Shown: positions 52,777-62,488, counted from the first letter of the stretch. The stretch is DNA of 64,000 bases from an uncultured Winogradskyella sp. (GCF_947495255.1 NZ_CANLYI010000005.1:62001-126000), one strand, 5' to 3'. A program made the numbers and translations. Notes: a model not told the origin generated them from the sequence alone.

Positions 52777-53796
52777 ATGATAGATAAGATAAAAGAACTC
52801 ATAGCAGAAGCAGAAGCTTTTAAAGCACAATCTAAAGAAGAGGTTGAAGCTTTTAGAATTAAATATTTAGGTTCAAAAGGACTTTTAAAAGAATATTTTG
52901 CTGAGTTTAAAAATGTAGCAAACGATCAAAAGAAAGAATTTGGTCAAACTATTAATCAGCTTAAGAAAACAGCTGAGGATAAGGTAAATGCATTAAAAGA
53001 GGTATTAGAAAGTCAGGAAGAAGATAAAGGGATTTATGGTGATTTATCACGTCCTGGAGAACCAATTGCTATTGGTGCACGTCATCCAATTTCTATTGTA
53101 AAAAATGAAATTATTGATATCTTTTCTCGTATCGGATTTAATGTGAGTGAAGGTCCAGAAATCGAAGATGATTGGCATAATTTTACAGCATTAAACTTGC
53201 CAGAATACCATCCAGCAAGAGATATGCAGGATACGTTCTTTATTCAAACAGATCCAGATATTTTATTACGTACACATACAAGTTCTGTACAAGTGCGTTA
53301 TATGGAAAACAATAAACCACCAATTAGAACTATTTCACCTGGTCGTGTTTATAGAAATGAAGCTATTTCAGCACGTTCACATTGTTTTTTCCACCAAGTA
53401 GAAGGTTTATACATTGATAAGGATGTGAGCTTTGCAGATTTAAAGCAAACCTTACAATATTTTACTACAGAGATGTTTGGGAAATCTAAGATTAGATTGC
53501 GTCCATCATATTTTCCGTTTACAGAACCGAGTGCAGAAGTCGATGTATATTGGGGACTTGAGACAGAAACCGATTATAAAATTACCAAAGGAACAGGTTG
53601 GTTAGAAATTATGGGTTGTGGTATGGTTGATCCTAATGTATTAGAAAACTGTGGTATTGATTCTAAAGAATATTCAGGTTTTGCCTTTGGAATGGGAATA
53701 GACAGAATAGCAATGTTGCTTAACCAAATTAGTGATATTCGTTTATTAAGCGAAAATGATGTACGTTTTTTAGAGCAGTTTAAATCTGCCTTATAA
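52777..53796 (+). CDS. pheS: Phenylalanine--tRNA ligase alpha subunit
   Basis: This 339-residue class II synthetase subunit catalyses phenylalanyl-tRNA synthesis together with PheT. The N-terminal coiled coil (LIAEAEAFKAQSKEEVEAFR) precedes the family motifs YHPARDMQDTFFI, LLRTHTSSVQVRYMEN, PGRVYRNEAISARSHCFFHQ and FPFTEPSAEVDVYW, with motif 3 in YSGFAFGMGIDRIAML. Length is standard. pheT is not adjacent, as is common in Bacteroidota. A strong terminator follows at 53817-53844. Confidence 0.97.
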   Translation: MIDKIKELIAEAEAFKAQSKEEVEAFRIKYLGSKGLLKEYFAEFKNVANDQKKEFGQTINQLKKTAEDKVNALKEVLESQEEDKGIYGDLSRPGEPIAIGARHPISIVKNEIIDIFSRIGFNVSEGPEIEDDWHNFTALNLPEYHPARDMQDTFFIQTDPDILLRTHTSSVQVRYMENNKPPIRTISPGRVYRNEAISARSHCFFHQVEGLYIDKDVSFADLKQTLQYFTTEMFGKSKIRLRPSYFPFTEPSAEVDVYWGLETETDYKITKGTGWLEIMGCGMVDPNVLENCGIDSKEYSGFAFGMGIDRIAMLLNQISDIRLLSENDVRFLEQFKSAL

Positions 53797-53816
53797 ACTT
53801 CACCAAAATATATTTC

Positions 53817-53846
53817 AAAAGCCGACTGTTAACAGTCGGCTTTTTT
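53817..53846 (+). terminator. Intrinsic terminator after pheS
   Basis: AAAAGCCGACTG (53817-53828) pairs perfectly with CAGTCGGCTTTT (53833-53844) around TTAA, followed by Ts. Confidence 0.93.
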
Positions 53847-53869
53847 ATTTAACAACAATTTAACTTCGT

Positions 53870-53893
53870 TTAGTTCGGTTTGTTCCGAACTAA
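53870..53893. promoter_or_regulatory. Perfect 9-6-9 operator-like palindrome
   Basis: TTAGTTCGG (53870-53878) and CCGAACTAA (53885-53893) flank TTTGTT. The TTTG of the likely -33 element (53879-53882) sits in the spacer, so a bound protein would block the promoter of the downstream GbsR/efflux operon. It is a strong candidate for an autoregulatory site of the GbsR-like protein. Confidence 0.7.
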
Positions 53894-53898
53894 TAATA

Positions 53899-53906
53899 TA
53901 TATTTG
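53899..53906 (+). promoter_or_regulatory. -7 box TATATTTG for the GbsR/efflux operon
   Basis: TATATTTGCATAG matches TAnnTTTG, 16 bases after TTTG at 53879-53882. It is the best flavobacterial-type promoter in the window and is embedded next to the palindrome. Confidence 0.7.
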
Positions 53907-53967
53907 CATAGAATTTTACCGTACGTGATTATTTCGTTTTCATAACACAGTAATAAAAGCATAAAAA

Positions 53968-54471
53968 ATGAAAGAAAATATCTGCCAAAAAAAAATGAAT
54001 TTAGTTGAAAAACTAGGCGTTCATTTAGAAGCTAGAGAGCAATTAGCACCTGTTGCTGCCCGTATTTTGTCTTACATAATACTAACAGGTAAAAGAGGAG
54101 CTACTTTTGAAGATATGGTAAGTGTACTTTGTGCAAGTAAGAGTACAATATCAACACATCTTAATCATTTACAAGATTTAAATAAAATAGAATATTTCAC
54201 AAAAACAGGGGATCGTAAGAAGTATTTTATAATTGATAAAAATACAATTATTCAACATGTTGATAGAATGATAAGTCATTGGGATCAAGAGCGTGAAATT
54301 CATTTAGAAATTAAAGCATATAAAGAATCTGAAAACCAAAAAAATATTAAAAATGAAGATGATAAATTCGATTTAACCTTTCATAATGATTATGTGAAGT
54401 TTGTAGATGAAGCGACAGTTTCGGTTAAAGAATTAAGAGAAAAATTGATAGATAAAAAATTCCATATTTAA
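53968..54471 (+). CDS. GbsR/MarR-family transcriptional regulator
   Basis: This is a 167-residue regulator with a winged helix of the GbsR/MarR type: VAARILSYIILTGKRGATFE, MVSVLCASKSTISTHLNHLQ and LNKIEYFTKTGDRKKYFIID (the wing), then a helical dimerisation tail. It is encoded 26 bases before the RND adaptor gene and probably controls it, as seen in other Bacteroidota. The likely operator is the palindrome at 53870-53893. The start could also be the ATG at 53995 (MNLVEKLG). Confidence 0.9.
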   Translation: MKENICQKKMNLVEKLGVHLEAREQLAPVAARILSYIILTGKRGATFEDMVSVLCASKSTISTHLNHLQDLNKIEYFTKTGDRKKYFIIDKNTIIQHVDRMISHWDQEREIHLEIKAYKESENQKNIKNEDDKFDLTFHNDYVKFVDEATVSVKELREKLIDKKFHI

Positions 54472-54497
54472 AGAAAACCAAAATAATAAACCAAAAA

Positions 54498-55628
54498 ATG
54501 AAAAAGAATAATTTATATAACCTATTAATGCTAAGTGTATTCTTAGTCATTGTAAGCTGTGGTAATAGCGAACAAAACAAACCTGCAGCAGAAGCACCTC
54601 CTGCACCATTTCCTGTTTCTCAATTGCAAGTAAAAACGGTAACAGGTTACACCGATTATCCTGCAACTATAGAGGGTAGAGTAAATAGTGATGTAAGAGC
54701 TAAAACTTCTGGATATATTGAAAAAGTATATGTAGATGAAGGTCAAAAAGTACGTAAAGGGCAAGTGTTGTTTAAATTAGAAACACAATCTTTAAGTCAA
54801 GATGCTGGTGCAGCAAAAGCACAAGTTAATGTTGCACAAGTGGAGGTAGATAAATTAATTCCTCTTGTAGAAAAAAACATTATTAGTGCAGTACAGTTAG
54901 AAACTGCAAAAGCAAATTTAGCACAAGCACAAGCTAATTATAGTAGTGTTTCTGCAAGTATTGGCTATGCAACCATTAAAAGTCCTATTGATGGTTATGT
55001 TGGTTCTATTAACTTTAGAGAAGGTGCGTTAATTAGTCCAAGTGATGCAACGCCTTTAACAACCGTTAGTGAAATTGATGAAGTTTATGCCTTTTTTAGT
55101 TTTAATGAAGCGCAATATATAGACCATTTACAACGATCTGAAGGAAAAACAAAAGCGGAACGTATTAAAAATTCTCCAGACTTAAGTTTGATTTTAGCTA
55201 ATGGAAAGGAATATTCTGAAAAAGGACGTATTCAAACAAGTACTGGTCAGATTAACCAAAGTACAGGAACAATTCAAATTAGAGCTGCCTTTAAAAATCC
55301 AAAAGAAATTTTAACTAATGGAAATAGTGGTAAAATTAGATTTCCAATAGAATATAAAGATGCCATAGTTGTCCCTCAAACGGCAACTTTTGAGCAACAA
55401 GGAAATGTTATGATCTTTAAACTTGGAGAAAACAACAAAGTTGAAACTGCCATCATAAAGATTAAAGGCACTGTAGATAATTTATATGTTGTAGAATCTG
55501 GTCTAGATGTAAGTGATAAAATCATAGTTTCTGGTGTTGGCAAATTGAGAAATGGTATGGCAATTTCACCTCAAGAAACTTCATTTGAGGAAGCTATTAC
55601 TCCAGTTGCAACGTTATTCAGAAATTAG
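54498..55628 (+). CDS. RND efflux periplasmic adaptor (membrane fusion protein)
   Basis: This 376-residue HlyD-type adaptor is a lipoprotein (LMLSVFLVIVSC). Visible parts are the lipoyl/biotinyl-like half (RAKTSGYIEKVYVDEGQKVR), the alpha-hairpin (AAKAQVNVAQVEVDKLIPLV, VQLETAKANLAQAQANYSSV), the second half (YATIKSPIDGYVGSINFREG) and a C-terminal beta domain. It bridges the pump at 55651 and the outer-membrane channel at 58793. The gene spacings (22 and 4 bases) show a tight operon. Confidence 0.94.
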   Translation: MKKNNLYNLLMLSVFLVIVSCGNSEQNKPAAEAPPAPFPVSQLQVKTVTGYTDYPATIEGRVNSDVRAKTSGYIEKVYVDEGQKVRKGQVLFKLETQSLSQDAGAAKAQVNVAQVEVDKLIPLVEKNIISAVQLETAKANLAQAQANYSSVSASIGYATIKSPIDGYVGSINFREGALISPSDATPLTTVSEIDEVYAFFSFNEAQYIDHLQRSEGKTKAERIKNSPDLSLILANGKEYSEKGRIQTSTGQINQSTGTIQIRAAFKNPKEILTNGNSGKIRFPIEYKDAIVVPQTATFEQQGNVMIFKLGENNKVETAIIKIKGTVDNLYVVESGLDVSDKIIVSGVGKLRNGMAISPQETSFEEAITPVATLFRN

Positions 55629-55650
55629 ATAATTAAAATACATATTAGTC

Positions 55651-58600
55651 ATGTTAAAAACATTTATTGAAAGACCAGTGCTTTCGACAGTAATTTCTAT
55701 TATCATAGTTTTACTGGGAGTTATTAGTATAACTTCCTTACCTATAGAGGAATATCCAGATATTGCGCCACCCACAATTAAGGTGACGGCAAATTATACA
55801 GGTGCAAATGCAGAAACTGTTCTAGAGAGTGTTATCATTCCTATAGAAGAACAAATAAACGGTGTGGAAGGGATGACGTACATTACCTCTACAGCATCTA
55901 ATACAGGAGCAGCCGAAATTACAGTTTACTTTAATCAAGAAATTGATGCAGATATTGCAGCAGTAAACGTACAAAACCGTGTTGCCAGAGCAACACCATT
56001 GTTACCATCAGAAGTTACCCAGACAGGTATTATAACACAGAAGCAAGAAACTAGTGCGTTAATGTTTATTTCCATGTATTCGGAAAGCGACAATTATGAT
56101 GCTACATTTATTCAGAATTATTTAAAAATTAACGTAATTCCGGCAATGCAACGTATTAGTGGTGTTGGTGATGTTAGTGTATTCTCGCAACAAGATTATG
56201 CTATGCGTATTTGGCTGAATCCAGAGAAATTAGCATCTTATAATTTAATCCCTTCAGATATTTCTGCAGCTTTAGCCGAACAAAATTTAGAAGCAGCAGC
56301 AGGTTCTTTAGGTCAGAATAATGGTGAATCATTTTCATATACTTTAACGTATAGTGGACGATTTAAAGATGAAGCGCAATACAGCGATATCGTAATTAAA
56401 GCCTTAGGAAACGGAGAGTTTTTACGTTTAAAAGATGTTGCTACAATTGAATTAGATGCGCAATCTTATGCATCTAACGCAATGAGTAAAGGAAATCCTG
56501 CTGTATTTATGGGAATCTTTCAAACTAAAGGTTCTAACGCTCAAGAAATTATTGAAAACATTAAAACAACTTTAGAAAAGGTAAAAGCAGATTTACCTGA
56601 TGGCTTAGATGTATTTGTGCCATATGATACAAGTTTATTCTTAAATGCATCTATAGAAAAAGTAGTTAGTACTTTACTTGAAGCCTTTTTATTAGTTTTC
56701 TTAGTGGTATTTATCTTCTTACAAGATTTTCGATCTACGTTAATTCCTGCAATTGCAGTACCAGTTTCAATTATTGGTACGTTCTTTTTCTTAAATGTTT
56801 TTGGCTATTCCATTAACCTATTAACCCTGTTTGCTTTAGTATTAGCTATTGGTATTGTAGTAGATGATGCCATTGTAGTTGTGGAAGCCGTCCATGCAAA
56901 AATGGATGAAGGTGAACACAATCCGAAAAAGGCAACATTAACAGCAATGAACGAGATTTCTGGCGCTATTATTTCTATTACATTAGTAATGGCAGCAGTA
57001 TTTATTCCTGTAACATTTATTACAGGTCCTACAGGTGTGTTTTACGAGCAATTTGGTGTAACGTTAATTATTGCTATTCTTATTTCGGCAGTAAACGCCT
57101 TAACATTAAGTCCCGCTTTGTGTGCTCTATTATTAAAAGAACATAAAGATGACGAAGAGTTAAAAGGAAAAAGTCCATTAAAACGTTTTTACACATTGTT
57201 TAATCGTGGGTTTGATGCTACTGTAAACCGTTATGGTAAATCACTTGAGTTTTTATACAAGAAAAAATTTATTTCAGTATTACTTTTAATAATTGCAGGA
57301 GCCGGAATTTATTGGGCATCAATGACAACTCCAACAGGATTTGTACCTAATGAAGATAGAGGTATTGTATTTGCAAATATTGAGTTGCCACCAGGAGCAT
57401 CCTTAGATAGAACAGATGCTGTAGCAAGAAAATTGTACGATAGAGCATTAGACATAGAAGGTATTGCGGCTATTAATTTTATTAAAGGTAGAAGTTTAAT
57501 TAGTGGAGCAGGTAGTAATTTTGGTTTCGGTATTATAAAACTTGAAGATTGGGCAGACAGAACAGACCCATCACTTTCAGCACAAGCGATTACCGGAAAA
57601 TTATTTGGTGTAGCAGCAGGTATTCCAGATGCTAATATCATTTTCTTTTCACCACCAAGTATTCGTGGTTTTGGTAACTCTTCAGGATTTGAAATTAATT
57701 TATTAGACAAGTTTGGTGGCGAATTTTCAGATTTAGATAAAGCGAATAAAGAGTTCTCTATGGCTTTAATGAGTCATCCAGAAATTAAATATGCACAGTC
57801 ATCATTTAGTACAAGCTATCCACAATACGAAATGGAAGTTAACGTCCCTCTAGCAAAAGAAAAAGGGGTTTCTGTAACCAGCATATTTTCAACATTACAA
57901 GGTTATATAGGTGGAATTTACGCATCAGATTTTTCTAGATTTGGTAAACAATTTAGAGTTTACATACAAGCATTACCAGAAGACAGAGCAGACGAAAATG
58001 CTTTAAATAGTATGTATGTAAGAACAGATTCTGGCGAAATGACACCAATTACACAATTTGTAACGCTTAAAAGAGTGTATGGACCTCAATCGGTAACGCG
58101 TTTCAACTTATTTAATTCTACCATGATTTCTGGTGCTACTAATGAAGGTTTTAGTACAGGTGATGCCATTAGAGTTATTGAAGAAGAAGTTGCAAAATTA
58201 CCAAGTAATTATACGGTTGCATATTCTGGTTTAACACGTGAAGAGGTTAATGCAGGAAATCAAACCACGTTTATATTTATATTGAGTATTCTGTTTGTAT
58301 ACTTCTTATTAAGTGCGCAATACGAAAGTTATTTACTACCATTTGCTGTGGTATTGTCCTTACCGTTTGGTGTATTTGGAGCCTATATAACAACCAAGTT
58401 TTTAGGTTTAGAAAACAATATTTATTTCCAAATTGCCTTGATTATGCTTATTGGTCTATTAGCTAAAAATGCCATACTTATTGTAGAGTTTGCATTAGCA
58501 AGGAGAAAGCGAGGTGAGACCATCGTAGATTCTGCGATACAAGGTGCTAAGGCACGTTTACGTCCTATTTTAATGACATCCTTTGCCTTTATTTTAGGAT

Positions 58601-58788
58601 TGATGCCATTAGCACTTGCAAAAGGTGTAGGTTCTGAAGGAAACAATTCTATTGGTTCTGGTGCAGCAGGTGGAATGTTAATTGGAACCCTTTTGGGAGT
58701 CTTCGTAATTCCAATCCTATTTATATTATTTCAGTGGTTACAAGAAAAAGTTTCTAGTAAACCAGCAGTACAAACTATTGAAGAATAA
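55651..58788 (+). CDS. RND efflux pump, hydrophobe/amphiphile efflux-1 family
   Basis: This 1045-residue inner-membrane proton antiporter exports drugs or other amphiphiles. Twelve helices and two large periplasmic loops fit AcrB/MexB. Landmarks are FIERPVLSTVISIIIVLLGV at the start, the GIVVDDAIVVVEAVHAKMDE helix 4 with the paired aspartates for proton relay, GPTGVFYEQFGVTLIIAILI, and the second half NAILIVEFALARRKRGETIV. The usual family length is matched. Substrates cannot be predicted. It overlaps nothing and is 4 bases from the outer-membrane gene. Confidence 0.96.
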   Translation: MLKTFIERPVLSTVISIIIVLLGVISITSLPIEEYPDIAPPTIKVTANYTGANAETVLESVIIPIEEQINGVEGMTYITSTASNTGAAEITVYFNQEIDADIAAVNVQNRVARATPLLPSEVTQTGIITQKQETSALMFISMYSESDNYDATFIQNYLKINVIPAMQRISGVGDVSVFSQQDYAMRIWLNPEKLASYNLIPSDISAALAEQNLEAAAGSLGQNNGESFSYTLTYSGRFKDEAQYSDIVIKALGNGEFLRLKDVATIELDAQSYASNAMSKGNPAVFMGIFQTKGSNAQEIIENIKTTLEKVKADLPDGLDVFVPYDTSLFLNASIEKVVSTLLEAFLLVFLVVFIFLQDFRSTLIPAIAVPVSIIGTFFFLNVFGYSINLLTLFALVLAIGIVVDDAIVVVEAVHAKMDEGEHNPKKATLTAMNEISGAIISITLVMAAVFIPVTFITGPTGVFYEQFGVTLIIAILISAVNALTLSPALCALLLKEHKDDEELKGKSPLKRFYTLFNRGFDATVNRYGKSLEFLYKKKFISVLLLIIAGAGIYWASMTTPTGFVPNEDRGIVFANIELPPGASLDRTDAVARKLYDRALDIEGIAAINFIKGRSLISGAGSNFGFGIIKLEDWADRTDPSLSAQAITGKLFGVAAGIPDANIIFFSPPSIRGFGNSSGFEINLLDKFGGEFSDLDKANKEFSMALMSHPEIKYAQSSFSTSYPQYEMEVNVPLAKEKGVSVTSIFSTLQGYIGGIYASDFSRFGKQFRVYIQALPEDRADENALNSMYVRTDSGEMTPITQFVTLKRVYGPQSVTRFNLFNSTMISGATNEGFSTGDAIRVIEEEVAKLPSNYTVAYSGLTREEVNAGNQTTFIFILSILFVYFLLSAQYESYLLPFAVVLSLPFGVFGAYITTKFLGLENNIYFQIALIMLIGLLAKNAILIVEFALARRKRGETIVDSAIQGAKARLRPILMTSFAFILGLMPLALAKGVGSEGNNSIGSGAAGGMLIGTLLGVFVIPILFILFQWLQEKVSSKPAVQTIEE

Positions 58789-58792
58789 GAAA

Positions 58793-60211
58793 ATGAAATC
58801 AATTATAAAACATAGAAATTTTAATAAAGGTGCTTTATTAGTAGTCGTTGCATTAACATTACAAAGTTGTTTTGTTGCAAAAGATTATTCAAGACCAGAT
58901 TTACAAACGGAAACTGAAGCACTTTATAGAACGGATAATTTACCAACAGATAGTGTGTCTATTGCAGATGTATCTTGGAAAAATTTATTTACAGACCAAT
59001 ATCTTCAACAATATATAGAAGAAGGTCTGCAGAATAATATGGATGTACGTATGGCAATTCAGCAAATGATAGCTGCAGAAGCTTATGCAAAACAGGGTAA
59101 AGCAGGTTATTTTCCAACGTTAAGTGCTGGTCCTAACTATACACATCAAGAATATTCAGAAAATAGCCAATTTGGTTCCATTTTTAGTGGTGGTTTAGAT
59201 ACTTATGATGTTACTGCAAACCTTTCTTGGGAAGCAGATATTTGGGGTAAAATTAGAAGTAATAAAAGAGCAACACAAGCTTCTTATTTACAAAGTGTAG
59301 CTGGTCATCAGGCTGTGAAAACACAGTTGATTTCTAGTATCGCGAATACCTATTACAATTTATTGGCTTTAGATGCGCAATTAGAAATCACAAAACAAAC
59401 TGTTGCAACCAGAGAAAGTGGTGTAGAAACTATAAAAGCATTAAAGGACGCAGGCCAAGTAACACAGGTTGCTGTTGACCAAAATATAGCACAATACAAT
59501 AGCGCAAGAGCATTGCAAGTAGATATAGAAACTGCCATTTTTAAAACAGAAAATACTTTAAGTATTTTGTTAGGTAAATCTGCACAAGATTTTGAAAGAG
59601 CCAGTTTAGATACACAGAAAATTGACCAGGATTTAAAATTGGGTGTTCCAGCAACATTGTTAAGTAATAGACCAGACGTTATGGCTGCAGAATATGGTTT
59701 AATTCAATCTTTTGAATTAACTAATGTTGCAAACAGTAGCTTTTATCCATCGCTTACGCTTACAGCTTCTGGAGGATTGCAAAGTTTACAGTTAGACGAT
59801 TTGTTTAATACAAGTTCTTTATTCGCAACAGTAGTTGGAGGCTTAACACAACCGCTTTTAAATCAGCGTAAGCTAAAAACCCAGAAAGAAGTTGCATTAG
59901 CAAATCAGGAAACTGCTTTGCTTAATTTCAAGAAAACCTTATTGGTTGCAGGTAATGAAGTGTCTAATGCTTTATTTACTTATGAAGCGGAAACTAGAAA
60001 ATTCGAATTCAGAAAAAACGAAGTTGAAGCCTTACGAACTGCTGAAGCCAATTCAGAAGAATTACTTAAAAACGGTTATGCAAATTACTTAGATTTATTA
60101 ACAGCAAGACAAAGTGCATTAAGTGCAGAGCTTAACATTATAGATAGCAAATTACAACAACTAGTTGCTGTAGTAGATTTATACGAAGCTCTTGGTGGTG
60201 GTTGGAGATAA
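58793..60211 (+). CDS. RND outer-membrane lipoprotein (TolC/OprM family, NodT type)
   Basis: This 472-residue TolC-like channel is a lipoprotein (VALTLQSC, NodT type). Two repeats of the TolC coiled coil are visible (IEEGLQNNMDVRMAIQQMIA, SASYLQSVAGHQAVKTQLIS; then ALANQETALLNFKKTLLVAG), with NRPDVMAAEYGL conserved. An upstream TTG at 58778 is rejected because the ATG at 58793 gives the lipoprotein start. It completes the tripartite pump with the previous two genes. Confidence 0.93.
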   Translation: MKSIIKHRNFNKGALLVVVALTLQSCFVAKDYSRPDLQTETEALYRTDNLPTDSVSIADVSWKNLFTDQYLQQYIEEGLQNNMDVRMAIQQMIAAEAYAKQGKAGYFPTLSAGPNYTHQEYSENSQFGSIFSGGLDTYDVTANLSWEADIWGKIRSNKRATQASYLQSVAGHQAVKTQLISSIANTYYNLLALDAQLEITKQTVATRESGVETIKALKDAGQVTQVAVDQNIAQYNSARALQVDIETAIFKTENTLSILLGKSAQDFERASLDTQKIDQDLKLGVPATLLSNRPDVMAAEYGLIQSFELTNVANSSFYPSLTLTASGGLQSLQLDDLFNTSSLFATVVGGLTQPLLNQRKLKTQKEVALANQETALLNFKKTLLVAGNEVSNALFTYEAETRKFEFRKNEVEALRTAEANSEELLKNGYANYLDLLTARQSALSAELNIIDSKLQQLVAVVDLYEALGGGWR

Positions 60212-60223
60212 AATAAGATAAAC

Positions 60224-60817
60224 ATGATTACTAAAGCAGCATTGTTAAAATGTTCTATTGAACAGTTTACCCAATTTGGGAGTAAACATGTCACATTAGA
60301 TGATTTAGCGAATGAGCTTGGCATATCGAAAAAGACAATTTATTCATTATTTAAAAATAAAGAAGACCTAGTCACTAGCAGTGTAGAAAGTCTTATCAAT
60401 GAATTTAAGGAAGATATAAATAGGGTGATTAATAGCAATGGTAAAGACCCTATTTTGAGTGTTATATTAATTTACCAGAGAGGGTTTGAGTATTTAAAAT
60501 ACTTTAAACCCTCTTTTCTTTTTGGTTTAGAAAAGTATTACCCAAAAGCAAACACGTTATATCATAATTTTATTGAAGAATTAAGTAATTCTATTGTTTT
60601 AGATTTACTTGTAAAAGCCAAAGAAGCTGGTAGTATTAGAAAAGATATTGACGTAGAGTTAGTAGTGAAACTCTATTTTTATAGAGTTGATAACTTGGTG
60701 TTTAAAAGGGATAGTTTATTTGAATCTTACACAGAAGAAGCGCTTTTTAAGCATTTGGTTATTTATAATTTAAAAGGAATAATAAGTAGTGACTATTCTA
60801 ATTCTTATTTGGAGTAG
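60224..60817 (+). CDS. TetR/AcrR family regulator
   Basis: This is a 197-residue regulator with an N-terminal TetR helix-turn-helix (GSKHVTLDDLANELGISKKT, IYSLFKNKEDLVTSSVESL) and a ligand-binding helical tail. It lies 12 bases after the outer-membrane gene, so it is probably co-transcribed with the pump. It is the second regulator tied to this efflux locus, besides the GbsR-like protein upstream. Its ligand is unknown. Confidence 0.93.
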   Translation: MITKAALLKCSIEQFTQFGSKHVTLDDLANELGISKKTIYSLFKNKEDLVTSSVESLINEFKEDINRVINSNGKDPILSVILIYQRGFEYLKYFKPSFLFGLEKYYPKANTLYHNFIEELSNSIVLDLLVKAKEAGSIRKDIDVELVVKLYFYRVDNLVFKRDSLFESYTEEALFKHLVIYNLKGIISSDYSNSYLE

Positions 60818-60835
60818 AATAATTATTTTTGCGTA

Positions 60836-61231
60836 ATGAAAAAAGACATAAAAATACCAGAGGTTAAAGATGTGCACGTTGCTGTGGTACAAGAACAACA
60901 TATTGAATATAAAACCCAAGATTGGAATGCCTATATCATTAACAATAGCGATAATGATTTAGAAACCGTCCTTATAGTTTCTAGAGGTTATAACGATAAA
61001 AAATTAACACCAGTAATGCGTCATACTATCGCAAAATTGCCAGCAAGAAGTTATGCTAAGATTGAATACTTACAAGAAAAAGTTTTAGAGCTTAATAACG
61101 AGTTTAAAATCACGTTTTTTGAAGGCAACAAAATGTTTGATAAAACATATGTATTCAGAAAAAATACGATAAATGAAAAAGCATTGCAGACAATTCCTTT
61201 GATGCAGTTACGTGGTATTTTGGTAAAGTAA
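60836..61231 (+). CDS. Conserved protein of unknown function
   Basis: This is a 131-residue soluble, mixed-strand protein with the blocks PEVKDVHVAVVQEQHIEYKT, DWNAYIINNSDNDLETVLIV, TPVMRHTIAKLPARSYAKIE and KTYVFRKNTINEKALQTIPL. I do not recognise its family; it resembles short conserved flavobacterial proteins of a beta-sandwich type. It follows the TetR gene by 18 bases and may be part of the same transcript, though no efflux role is apparent. A REP-like hairpin (ATTCCTGC/GCAGGAAT) sits two bases after its stop. Confidence 0.72.
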   Translation: MKKDIKIPEVKDVHVAVVQEQHIEYKTQDWNAYIINNSDNDLETVLIVSRGYNDKKLTPVMRHTIAKLPARSYAKIEYLQEKVLELNNEFKITFFEGNKMFDKTYVFRKNTINEKALQTIPLMQLRGILVK

Positions 61232-61232
61232 C

Positions 61233-61252
61233 ATTCCTGCAAAGGCAGGAAT
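61233..61252. repeat. REP-like hairpin after the unknown gene
   Basis: ATTCCTGC (61233-61240) pairs with GCAGGAAT (61245-61252) around AAAG. It has no T-run. It resembles a short hairpin scattered through many flavobacterial genomes and may also act as a weak terminator. Confidence 0.5.
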
Positions 61253-61462
61253 CTCTTAGTTAATAGATATCATGCAATAGTAGTGAGTTAAAGTTGGTAA
61301 ATAATTTCCTTAGGGCTTAAAATAACATCCTTTTGCATGTTTGAAAAAAGTGCGGAGTAAAGCTCAACTATAAATTAATTACCAATGATGAGATTCCTTT
61401 TTTACTCATTGATTTTATTTCAATAATTTTGAATTCGTGAATCTTCGATTTCAAAGGAATAG

Positions 61463-62464
61463 CTAATCCAACTTATCCGTCAACTTAGCAAACACTTTCT
61501 TAGCATCTTTTCCTTCATATAAAATATCGTAAACGGCATTTATAATAGGAAGTTGCGTTTTTTTCTTGTTCTTTTTATTTAATTCAAAAGCACTTTTTGT
61601 AGCATAGTAACCTTCTGCAACCATGTTCATTTCCATTTGTGCAGATTTTACGGTGTAGCCTTTACCAATCATGTTTCCGAACATTCGGTTTCGAGAAAAG
61701 ATAGAATAACCTGTAACTAATAAATCACCTAAGTAAGCCGAGTTATTAATGTTACGTTTCATCTTATGCATTTTTTTAATGAATCGTTTCATTTCTCTAA
61801 TAGAATTACTCATCAATACACTCTGAAAATTATCACCATAACCCAATCCATGCGCAATTCCGGCTGCAATAGCATAAATATTTTTAAGCATTACTGCGTA
61901 TTCTATACCAATAACATCATCACTAGTTTTGGTTTTAATGTAATCGCTCGATAAATTATCTGCAATGGCTTGTGCTTTTTTAATATCGTCACAAGCAATT
62001 GTTAAATAAGATAAACGCTCTAAAGCCACTTCTTCTGCGTGGCAAGGACCAGCAATAACGGCAATGTTTTCAAACGGAATATTATATTCATCATGAAATT
62101 GCTCACCAACTAATTTTCCTGTTTCTGGCATTATACCTTTTACGGCAGACACAATAATTTTATTGCTAATATCTGTGGTTAGCTTTTGTAATTCTGCATG
62201 TATAAAAGCAGACGGAATAACAAAAATCAGTACATCTGCCCAATCTGCAATTTCATTTATATCATTACTTAGTTTTAATTGTTCTGTATGAAATTCTACA
62301 GAGCTCAAATAACTTGGGTTATGTTTTTCTTTTAAGATGTGCTCTTTTGCATAAACGCTTCGCATGTACCAACCAATTTCATCTTGGTTTTCGCAAAGCA
62401 TTTTTACAATGGCAGTTGCCCAACTTCCTGCACCAAAAACGGCATATTTTGTGGTATTACCCAT
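61463..62464 (-). CDS. gpsA: Glycerol-3-phosphate dehydrogenase (NAD(P)+)
   Basis: This 333-residue enzyme reduces dihydroxyacetone phosphate to glycerol 3-phosphate for phospholipid synthesis. The NAD(P) motif is at the start (YAVFGAGSWATAIVKML), the catalytic lysine region is IVSAVKGIMPETG and MLKNIYAIAAGIAHGLGYGD, and the C-terminal domain has YLGDLLVTGYSIFSRNRMFG. The family-type length is matched. The longer frame to 62491 adds a non-conserved tail, so the ATG at 62464 is preferred. It is monocistronic. Confidence 0.94.
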   Translation of the reverse strand: MGNTTKYAVFGAGSWATAIVKMLCENQDEIGWYMRSVYAKEHILKEKHNPSYLSSVEFHTEQLKLSNDINEIADWADVLIFVIPSAFIHAELQKLTTDISNKIIVSAVKGIMPETGKLVGEQFHDEYNIPFENIAVIAGPCHAEEVALERLSYLTIACDDIKKAQAIADNLSSDYIKTKTSDDVIGIEYAVMLKNIYAIAAGIAHGLGYGDNFQSVLMSNSIREMKRFIKKMHKMKRNINNSAYLGDLLVTGYSIFSRNRMFGNMIGKGYTVKSAQMEMNMVAEGYYATKSAFELNKKNKKKTQLPIINAVYDILYEGKDAKKVFAKLTDKLD

Positions 62465-62488
62465 AGCGATAAAATCAAATTTGTATAT

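Noticed and set aside
58778-58792. TTG start for the outer-membrane efflux gene
   Set aside because: It would overlap the pump gene and move the lipoprotein signal inwards; the ATG at 58793 fits.
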